Part shown: positions 57,848 through 64,000 of the stretch, piece after piece | Numbering within the stretch: the first letter of the stretch is position 1 | Layout: the number at the start of each line of letters is the position of its first letter | Source of the DNA: G963422745 sp965214285 | GTDB lineage: Bacteria > Actinomycetota > Acidimicrobiia > Acidimicrobiales > Aldehydirespiratoraceae | Length of the DNA: 64,000 nt | Direction of reading: 5' to 3' | Assembly: GCA_965214285.1 (NCBI GenBank) | Contig: OZ243946.1 | Location: forward strand, 3,038,001-3,102,000 | Notes under the pieces: model-generated | The model's input: only the letters and a program-made list of their open reading frames with translations | What the model was told of the DNA's origin: nothing | The model's database searches: none | Program-made: the position numbers and the translations under genes

Positions 57848-59974
57848 CTACAATGTTGGAACGAGTCTGAGTTCACCAAGATCTCGTTCGATGTCGCGCA
57901 CTCCGACCGTCGGACCCTTGGTGTTCCATGCAGAAAATTCTATCGAGACAGTACGCTCACCTGAGCGAACGGGTCGAAGTTTTCTTCTGAGCAGCGACGC
58001 TAGACGGTCGTCGTGGGTCGAGAGGATGACTTGTCGTCGGCCGCGGAGGTGCCTAAGCAGGTCCAATAGACCCAGGAGATTCACATTGTCCAAGCTCTGC
58101 AGCGGGTCATCAAGCGCAATCGTTTTCAACGGCAGTTCTGCAGCAGAAAGATTGAGTGACAAGAACGCAGCCACCGCGAGGACGTTCAATTGCGAACTCG
58201 ATAGTACCGTCTTCGGTTCGTTGACGGCAATTGTGTTCTCCGCATCACTGGCCTCAACCACCGTCCAAAGTCGACCTCGTCCTCGATGCATCTTTGTGAG
58301 GAACCTGACTGCGCGAAACGCTGGGTGAGGGTCAACAGTTGAATAGACGCGCTGAAGTAGCGGCTCAACCCGCATCAGCTCTTCGGCTACTAGCGACTCA
58401 CCGAGACTACGGATTGCCTCGTGCAGGCGTATGGCGTCGTCCGAAGCCTGGTGTCGAAGGCTGACAAGCTCATCGTGCTGACGAACCTCCTCGTCAAGCC
58501 TCGCAACTCGTTGACGAAGATCACCAGCCTGCGCGACTTCCACCGCTTGCACCAAGAGAGCCGAGTTCCGTTCACCTTCACTGCGGATCTCCCGAAGCTG
58601 GGATATGTGAGTCATCAACTCACCAATACGGCTTGCAACCGCTCCGTCAAGCTCATTAGGTTGGCGGTCATCGGGCAGCGACAATTCAGACGCCCCTATC
58701 AGAACCATGTCCCGCCAAGCGTTGAACCTACGATCCGCCAGCCTCACCGCAAACAGCTCAGTCCGAGCAGTCGCCAGCCTTTCCTCAATCTGCCCTGCCT
58801 CCTCGGCCAGAGCCTGAAGGGGTTCGCTGTCTGAAGACCGACCAGGAAGGTCCGCTTCAGAAATCAGGTCAATCAATCGCCTCTCCGTCATCGCAACCTC
58901 ATGCATCTGACCGCATACGGGACAGTTCGGCTCAAGAAACTGCAAGGCAAGCTGAGCCATCGCCCCCAACGAACGCCTATCCTCAGCCTCTGCGAGTGAC
59001 TTCCGGCGCTCCTCGGCCGCAGCCACCTCCGCCTCTAGTATACGAGCAGTCACATTAGAATACCTCTCCTCAAGAGAAGCGACCTCCGCCTCAACCTCCT
59101 GCATATTGCCATCATACTCAGGTTGGTCATGGAGAAGCTCCCGAAATCGACGCATGTCTGAAAGTTCGTTCTTCCTGGACCCAATCAAATGCCTGATCTC
59201 AACCAACACAGATTCAACCACAGATCGTGAGACGTCCTGCTCAGATTCAGGTCGATCCACAAAGGCACCAGCCCGTTTCAACCAATCTCGGACCGCACTC
59301 TCTGCGTCAAATGCCCCTTTATCGTTAGCCAGCGTATTCAATTTCGAGACCAAACTGTTGCGCAGATCCAATGTCGGTCGAAACTCCTCCCGCAACTTCG
59401 TTGTCCCGGTAGTCCAAGCTCGACGACCGCTCTCAACCTGTTGATTGAGTGTAGCAAGCTGGCCAGCACCGACGATATCGGCGACGATCATGAATCGCTG
59501 CTGCTCATTGGAAGCCTGCACAAACGCGTTCACACAATCTTGCTGGAGATAGACAGATTGCGTCACCTTGCATGAAAATGCTTCCGATAGGTCCGCTGAC
59601 GTGTCGCCATTCGGCCAAATTGCGGAGATCAACGCCATTTCTGCTAAGGATCCTTTGTACGCCTCACCACGATGAAGCACAGACAATGTTTGGGATTCAC
59701 TGAAGCTGCGCGTAATGTGAAGATCGCCTCCGTCGTCTCCCTGGAGTTCAAGTTCCACTCGGCACTGCCCGTATTCGGCGAACCTGCTAACCAGCGACTC
59801 AGAAGGTCCGACACGTTGTACGACGCCCGTCAGTCCCCACAGCAACGCATCAAAGAAGGAGGTCTTGCCGGATCCGTTCACCCCACTGAGCAAGACTACG
59901 TCAGCGTCGAGGTCGAATGCTTGCTCAGTCGGGAAACCCCGGAACCCAGAGACAACCATTCTGCGAAGCCTCAT
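57848..59974 (-). CDS. Rad50/SMC-like ATPase of an ABC-three-component-like system
   Basis: The 708-residue form starts at ATG 59974, overlapping the middle-gene stop as ATGA; a TTG at 59995 is also possible. Walker A GVNGSGKTS (31-39) is followed by VYLQQDCVNAFV. Coiled-coil arms (about 180-345 and 380-540) are separated by a zinc hook CPVCGQ (about 350). The C-terminal half has LSSSQLNVLAVAAFLSL (signature) and IALDDPLQSLDNVN (Walker B/D-loop), then STHDDRLASLL. The short arms and hook fit the SMC-family ATPases of ABC-3C systems. It should sense or bind invader DNA and release the SIR2 effector through the middle component. Confidence 0.8.
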   Translation of the reverse strand: MRLRRMVVSGFRGFPTEQAFDLDADVVLLSGVNGSGKTSFFDALLWGLTGVVQRVGPSESLVSRFAEYGQCRVELELQGDDGGDLHITRSFSESQTLSVLHRGEAYKGSLAEMALISAIWPNGDTSADLSEAFSCKVTQSVYLQQDCVNAFVQASNEQQRFMIVADIVGAGQLATLNQQVESGRRAWTTGTTKLREEFRPTLDLRNSLVSKLNTLANDKGAFDAESAVRDWLKRAGAFVDRPESEQDVSRSVVESVLVEIRHLIGSRKNELSDMRRFRELLHDQPEYDGNMQEVEAEVASLEERYSNVTARILEAEVAAAEERRKSLAEAEDRRSLGAMAQLALQFLEPNCPVCGQMHEVAMTERRLIDLISEADLPGRSSDSEPLQALAEEAGQIEERLATARTELFAVRLADRRFNAWRDMVLIGASELSLPDDRQPNELDGAVASRIGELMTHISQLREIRSEGERNSALLVQAVEVAQAGDLRQRVARLDEEVRQHDELVSLRHQASDDAIRLHEAIRSLGESLVAEELMRVEPLLQRVYSTVDPHPAFRAVRFLTKMHRGRGRLWTVVEASDAENTIAVNEPKTVLSSSQLNVLAVAAFLSLNLSAAELPLKTIALDDPLQSLDNVNLLGLLDLLRHLRGRRQVILSTHDDRLASLLRRKLRPVRSGERTVSIEFSAWNTKGPTVGVRDIERDLGELRLVPTL

Positions 59975-60555
59975 CTGGATTGCCGCCACTTCCAAATTCC
60001 TTCCATGGGCGAGCGATTATCTGCAAATGCCCCTAACGCCGAATCTGCGAGAGCACGCTCAATACCCAGCTGTACTAGCATTTCCGGCAATCGTGCCAGC
60101 AGAGGGTCGGAGCCGACATCCAACTGACGGTGCTCTAGAGGCAGAACCGGCAGCAGCGTCAACTTGACGCCGTCGATCGACTGGAGCTCTGAACCAGTAG
60201 CGACCAATTTTCTCAAGCGTCGCGTGTCGGTCCGGATGCGCATAGCCTCTTCAACTGGGATTCCCGCCTCGGAGGTCAAGAGTACAAGATAGCCGTCCCA
60301 GGACTTTGCATCACTACCTAGATAATACTTCGAGATTCTCTCACTCAGCACCGCCTGTACCTCAACCCAATATTCCCGCAGCTTTGCCCAACTATCAAAG
60401 AATGAAATGCCAACAATCGAACTCCGGTCCTCAAAAACTCTAGCACTCACTGCTCTGCTGGCGACAATCTCGTCAGCTTCCACATATCCGGCTTCCTCAA
60501 GAAGCATAGCCGCCTGCCCCATAACTTGAGAGTGGCCTAGCGCGCCAGCCATCAT
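59971..60555 (-). CDS. Middle component-like protein of an ABC-three-component-like system
   Basis: This 194-residue protein overlaps its upstream SIR2 gene (ATGA at 60552-60555) and its downstream ATPase gene (ATGA at 59971-59974). The pattern SWDGYLVLLTSEAGIPVEEA followed by MRIRTDTRRLRKLVATG resembles middle components of ABC-3C systems, which have a WxxYLV strand and a conserved Asp/Arg-Lys segment. No enzyme motif is present. Its position between effector and ATPase genes is the defining context. The family assignment is from pattern memory, so moderate confidence only. Confidence 0.6.
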   Translation of the reverse strand: MMAGALGHSQVMGQAAMLLEEAGYVEADEIVASRAVSARVFEDRSSIVGISFFDSWAKLREYWVEVQAVLSERISKYYLGSDAKSWDGYLVLLTSEAGIPVEEAMRIRTDTRRLRKLVATGSELQSIDGVKLTLLPVLPLEHRQLDVGSDPLLARLPEMLVQLGIERALADSALGAFADNRSPMEGIWKWRQSR

Positions 60556-61943
60556 GCCACCAGATCCTGAATAGCGCGGCCCTGACCGCGCACTGATTCA
60601 AAATCTACAAATCGTGGCAGCGACATACCTTGGAGAATATCGCCGCCATTAGCACAGGGAATAATGTCGGCAGGGGGTGACAGATCCTCGAGCGATGAAC
60701 CGATCATCCCACCTGTGATGACGACATCAGGCAGCACGTCCCAATCGTCCACAACCGCAGCTAAGCGCGCCTCTGCTGCTGCCTGCCTCAGTACACCGCG
60801 ACCGTGCAAAAGGATAACCCGGCAGACCACCCGGTCATCCTGAGTGATCTCGATAAGGCCACCGCTAGAGACCCGAATGTTGCAATCATTATGCACCGTG
60901 AGTTCACTAATGGCGAGGGAAAGATATGCCATTGGTGGTCTCGATTCGCTGGTATCAGGAGCATAAGAGTTCTCCATACATAGCCACAGCGAACGGGCGC
61001 GACCGAGCGCTAGCAATCCAGCCTCCTGGAATGCAGCAAGGATCCCGTCAAGACGGGTATCTTGAGGCCAGTCGTTTGCATTAGTCAGAGCTTTGGCCTC
61101 TGCGGACAAGCTTCGACAGAAGTCATCCGCAATGCGTGCAGCAAGCTTGTCCATAAACTCGCACCAAGTCGCGATAACAATTCGGTCGGGTTGAAGCGCA
61201 AGCTGACTCGCAAATGGTGAGCTGGTAGACGGATCAACCAAATAGACTTGGAATGCATTCCCAGCTATCTCCTGAATGCGCTTCACACTCTCAGAGAGGA
61301 GCGCTGCTGGACTTCCTAGACCAACAAAGACGAGCGCCGGCAAAGCGACAACCCGGCTAACCACAACTTCCTGCCAGTTGTCCCGCCATTCGGCATCGAG
61401 TACGCTGCGACGAAGAATCCAGCGCTCAAAGTCGGGCTCTTCGACATTGCCGTGTAGGTAGATCACCGCCCGGGAACCAAATTCATCAAGGCGCGAAGGT
61501 CCATTGATCACGTCTACATCGGTCCCTCCAATCTGCCTCAAGGCATCCGTCATCGCCAGGTCGAAGTTGAGAGTGATGATACAGGTCAGCGCGCCCTCCT
61601 GGAGCATTGCTGCAGCGAGCAAGTAGCCGCGATTGGCACGGGCCATACGAAAAATTCGTCTCGGCAAGCGCTTTACGACTGCCTCCTGAGAACCGGTCTT
61701 CTCGTACACGACCTCAGCCAACAACGAGAGATCTATAGGATCGGTGCATTCGTCGACACTGAGAACTCCATCAGCGACTAGCTCATCATGTACGTCCCCG
61801 GCATAGGCCTCCGAGAGCTTGAGACTTGTCGGAGCCTCTAGGGAGCAGCCAGCTCCAACCACCAAGGCAACTCGTCCTTTCCGTGCTGCCACTTCGTGAA
61901 GCATATCGGGAGGTAAGGCAAGGACTTCTTCGTCGAGAGACAC
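60552..61943 (-). CDS. SIR2-domain effector (probable NADase) of an ABC-three-component-like system
   Basis: This 463-residue protein starts at GTG 61943. The SIR2-type NAD-binding start VVGAGCSLEAPTS (28-40) is followed by TLNFD (124-128), where Asn126 is the catalytic Asn, and YLHGN with catalytic His164. VFVGLGSPAALL (about 206) completes the NAD pocket. The C-terminal 180 residues have no known motif and probably bind the partner proteins. Defence SIR2 proteins deplete NAD+ when triggered, killing the infected cell. The first gene of a three-gene coupled operon encodes the effector in many ABC-3C systems. The 160 nt upstream show no clear promoter. Confidence 0.8.
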   Translation of the reverse strand: MSLDEEVLALPPDMLHEVAARKGRVALVVGAGCSLEAPTSLKLSEAYAGDVHDELVADGVLSVDECTDPIDLSLLAEVVYEKTGSQEAVVKRLPRRIFRMARANRGYLLAAAMLQEGALTCIITLNFDLAMTDALRQIGGTDVDVINGPSRLDEFGSRAVIYLHGNVEEPDFERWILRRSVLDAEWRDNWQEVVVSRVVALPALVFVGLGSPAALLSESVKRIQEIAGNAFQVYLVDPSTSSPFASQLALQPDRIVIATWCEFMDKLAARIADDFCRSLSAEAKALTNANDWPQDTRLDGILAAFQEAGLLALGRARSLWLCMENSYAPDTSESRPPMAYLSLAISELTVHNDCNIRVSSGGLIEITQDDRVVCRVILLHGRGVLRQAAAEARLAAVVDDWDVLPDVVITGGMIGSSLEDLSPPADIIPCANGGDILQGMSLPRFVDFESVRGQGRAIQDLVA

Positions 61944-62105
61944 CGCTACACCATACCACAGTCAACTAGGTCCAGATTGAAGACGTGAGTGATTGGTCGC
62001 TCGCTCGAACTCCGTGAGCGACGCTGTCCACCGACTTGGGCTTAGCGTCACGACGTGAAGATCCGACAGGAGACGTTGTTGTCCTCGCGCGAGCAATGGC
62101 ACGTC

Positions 62106-62663
62106 TCATCTCCCTGGCTCCCCTGACCTCTTGGGGTATAGCTGCTGGCTCTTCGCACTGGTGGTGAAGACGGCGCGCAGGTCGGCCAGGCCGGCGGGCA
62201 GCTCGATAGGCGGGTCGGGCAGCTGCTCCACTCCCCGCTCGGACAGCACCCGGGCCATGGCCTCGGGCGTGTCGCTCCAGGACCGGGGATCGCCCATCAT
62301 CACCTCGTAGAGCTCCACCCCGTCGGGTCCCGCCACGAAAGGCCCGAAGTCAGCCCCGAAGGGCAGCTCGATGTGGGTGCCCGGCCCGCAGAGCACATCG
62401 CCGCAGGTGAACTCGCCCGAGAGCACGGTCAGTACGTGGGGGCTGTAGTGGCCGTGCTGGCGCACGATCACGCCGGGGTCCCAGCGGGCGAACAGCGCCA
62501 GGTACAGCGGGTCGGTCGAGAAGGCCACCCAGCGCTCCCAGACGCTGGACTCCGAGCCGTCGGCGTTGCGCTGGCTGCGCACGGCGATCCAGGGCACCTC
62601 GTCGTCGCCGGGGTGCAGGATCTTGTGCTGCTTGCCCGCGATTCGCGGCGACTCGTCAGCCAT
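62106..62663 (-). CDS. Cupin-domain protein
   Basis: This 185-residue protein has a beta-barrel pattern: RQHGHYSPHVLTVLSGEF (first cupin motif, with His residues that may bind metal), then DVLCGPGTHIELPFGADFGP (second motif). An AGGGAG ribosome site precedes ATG 62663. The GC content returns to the core level here, so the defence island ends between 61.9 and 62.1 kb. Cupins of this type are often dioxygenases or isomerases for small acids, but the substrate is not evident. Confidence 0.75.
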   Translation of the reverse strand: MADESPRIAGKQHKILHPGDDEVPWIAVRSQRNADGSESSVWERWVAFSTDPLYLALFARWDPGVIVRQHGHYSPHVLTVLSGEFTCGDVLCGPGTHIELPFGADFGPFVAGPDGVELYEVMMGDPRSWSDTPEAMARVLSERGVEQLPDPPIELPAGLADLRAVFTTSAKSQQLYPKRSGEPGR

Positions 62664-63062
62664 CGTCGATCTCCCTGTGGTCGGCAGCGAGTGGACCCGC
62701 CATCAGACCACGACGCCCCGACCGCTGGCAAGCCGGGCGGGGGGCAGCCTTTGGCTTGACCAGGCACGGGCCGTCTCGATCTCGCCATACCCGTCTCACT
62801 CCCCTGTCCGTGAAGTCGGTCTGCTGTTCCTGAGGTCAATCTGCTCTCGTCGAGACTACCAATTCAGACGTCCCACGGCGTGAACCCGGCAGCGCAGGGA
62901 CGAGGCGGCGTCCCTTGGCACCCGCGCAGCAGGCGACTTAACCTGCGCCCAGAGTCCGCAATGGGCTCACGGCCACAGATCGGAGCTGAGCGTGCCGGAC
63001 GCCGAGACCGAGCCGAGGGAACAGCCCGGCGTGCCGTGGCTCACCCCTGCTGTCCTGCCCTG
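62664..63062. other. Intergenic region between cupin and DUF488 genes
   Basis: About 400 nt without a supported gene. The DUF488 frame is open upstream to 62880, but the encoded residues are Arg/Gly-rich and do not resemble a DUF488 N terminus. No repeat, RNA gene or promoter stood out. Confidence 0.4.
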
Positions 63063-63680
63063 ATGACCGGCGAGATTCTCACTGTGGGGCACTCGAACCA
63101 CACCGAGGCGGAGTTCATCGGCCTCCTGTTCGGGCACGGGGTGTCTGCGGTGGCCGACGTCCGCTCGACCCCGTTTAGCCGATTCTCGCCGCAGTTCAAC
63201 CGGGACGCCTTGCGAGAGACGCTGCGGGAAGCAGGCATCGGCTACGTCTTCCTGGGCCGAGAGCTGGGTGCCCGCACGAGCGATCCGTCCTGCTACGTCG
63301 ACGGCCGGGTCCGCTACCCGCTGCTGGCGCAGACTCAGCTCTTCCAGCAGGGGATCGACCGGCTCCTGCGGGGTGCGACCGACGAGCGGATCGCCGTGAT
63401 GTGCTCGGAGAAGGAGCCCTTGGACTGCCATCGGACGGTCCTGGTGGCGGCCGCGCTCAGGGAGGCCGGCGTCGCTGTCCGCCACATCCTCGCTGACGGC
63501 CGAGGCGAGACCCACGACGATGCGATGGACCGGCTGCTGGAGATGCACGGCCTGCACAATCCGGAGCTGACCCGCTCCCGCCAGGAGCGGCTCGAAGAGG
63601 CCCTCGGGCGCCAGGAGCGCCAGATCGCCTACACGGACCCCGATCTGGCACAGCCCGCCGCAGCCGAGGCGCCGGCATGA
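63063..63680 (+). CDS. DUF488-family protein
   Basis: The 205-residue form starts at ATG 63063, where the family-typical EILTVGHSNHTEAEF begins. The conserved VADVRSTPFSRFSPQFNR (29-46), YVFLGRELGAR and VMCSEKEPLDCHR (Cys, Asp, His, Arg) motifs of DUF488 are all present. The family has no settled biochemical role; some members are found near DNA-processing genes. Its stop overlaps the next DUF488 gene as ATGA, so the two are coupled. Confidence 0.88.
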   Translation: MTGEILTVGHSNHTEAEFIGLLFGHGVSAVADVRSTPFSRFSPQFNRDALRETLREAGIGYVFLGRELGARTSDPSCYVDGRVRYPLLAQTQLFQQGIDRLLRGATDERIAVMCSEKEPLDCHRTVLVAAALREAGVAVRHILADGRGETHDDAMDRLLEMHGLHNPELTRSRQERLEEALGRQERQIAYTDPDLAQPAAAEAPA

Positions 63681-64000
63681 GGCTCTACACGATCGGCTTC
63701 ACCCAGAAGCCCGCTGCCAGGTTCTTCGGGCTGCTGCGGGAGTCCGGCGCCAGGCGGGTCGTCGACGTGCGCCTCAACAACTCCTCGCAGCTCGCTGGCT
63801 TCGCCAAGCGCGACGACCTGGCGTTCTTCCTCGACTCGGTGTGCGGCATGGGCTACGTGCACCTGCCGGTCCTCGCCCCGACCAAGGAGATGCTCGACGA
63901 GTACCGCAAGGGCGGCCAGGACTGGGAGCGCTACGAGCGGCGCTTCCTGGGCCTGATGCACGAGCGCCGGATCGAGAGCGCCGTGCCCCGAGAGGTCATC
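63677..64000 (+). CDS. Second DUF488-family protein (3' truncated by window)
   Basis: The first 108 residues are visible from ATG 63677, overlapping the previous stop. LYTIGFTQKPAARFF, VVDVRLNNSSQLAGFAKRDD and YVHLPVLAPTKEMLDEYR are typical of the other DUF488 subgroup, where the Asp-Val-Arg motif is shared with the first gene. The pair of unlike DUF488 proteins suggests a heteromeric complex. The gene runs off the window. Confidence 0.85.
   Translation, partial: MRLYTIGFTQKPAARFFGLLRESGARRVVDVRLNNSSQLAGFAKRDDLAFFLDSVCGMGYVHLPVLAPTKEMLDEYRKGGQDWERYERRFLGLMHERRIESAVPREVI

Noticed and set aside
20517..61943. tRNA genes as island attachment sites
   Set aside because: No tRNA-like sequence was seen by eye at any island boundary; the flanks are protein-gene ends instead.

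Overview
The window is high-GC DNA from an actinobacterium. The clearest marker is a fused E2/E1-type 2-oxoglutarate decarboxylase (Kgd, 12.5-16.3 kb), an arrangement typical of Actinobacteria. A CysQ-like phosphatase, a MetY-type sulfhydrylase, many GTG starts and frequent 4-nt ATGA overlaps fit the same picture. A deep actinobacterial lineage such as Acidimicrobiia is possible, but this is only an inference.

The core regions (1-20.7, 31.9-42.0 and 62.1-64 kb) are very GC-rich. They hold lipid/CoA metabolism (acyl-CoA ligase, crotonase, P450, SDR, ALDH), methionine synthesis (MetY behind a methionine-rich leader ORF), a betaine/proline-type ABC transporter, a CPA2 antiporter with USP domains, ExoIII, Kgd, an EttA-type ABC-F protein, CysQ, an ABC1/UbiB kinase, BioB, a PIN toxin-antitoxin pair, an enolase-superfamily enzyme, a cupin and two DUF488 proteins. 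Several broken genes are present (EamA transporter, AAA ATPase).

Two blocks of visibly lower GC are defence islands. Island 1 (20.7-31.8 kb) carries a Druantia-like system: a DruH-like protein, a giant DruE-like helicase/DUF1998 protein and a divergent 5-methylcytosine methyltransferase. The helicase gene is split by an IS481-family element with 26-bp inverted repeats and a 6-bp target duplication; removing the element restores one open frame of about 1,785 codons. The island is bracketed by two 145-bp copies of the 3' end of ubiB. The left junction also keeps the tail of a DUF4143 ATPase whose intact copy, preceded by seven phased operator-like repeats, lies just to the right.

Island 2 (42.0-61.9 kb) is built on DNA phosphorothioation: dndA divergent from dndC-dndD-dndE. 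It is preceded by an overlapping operon that is not DndFGH or SspE: a protein combining RpoA-CTD-like and sigma-region-4-like motifs, a PLD-helicase, a 60-aa protein, a second DndD/SMC-like ATPase and a small Dnd-associated-like protein. The first gene exists twice. Between the copies lie a decayed 5' end of the helicase gene and a fragment of the 3' end of the enolase-superfamily gene, which looks like serial insertion at one site. After dndE comes a convergent, translationally coupled SIR2 - small middle protein - Rad50-like ATPase operon resembling an ABC-three-component (ABC-3C) system.

In both islands the intact core gene lies on the left and a duplicated 3' fragment on the right, yet no integrase is visible. 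The best candidates for something undescribed are the phosphorothioation operon led by the RpoA/sigma-like protein, the repeated 3'-end-duplication mode of island capture, and the SIR2-ABC-3C operon next to the Dnd genes.
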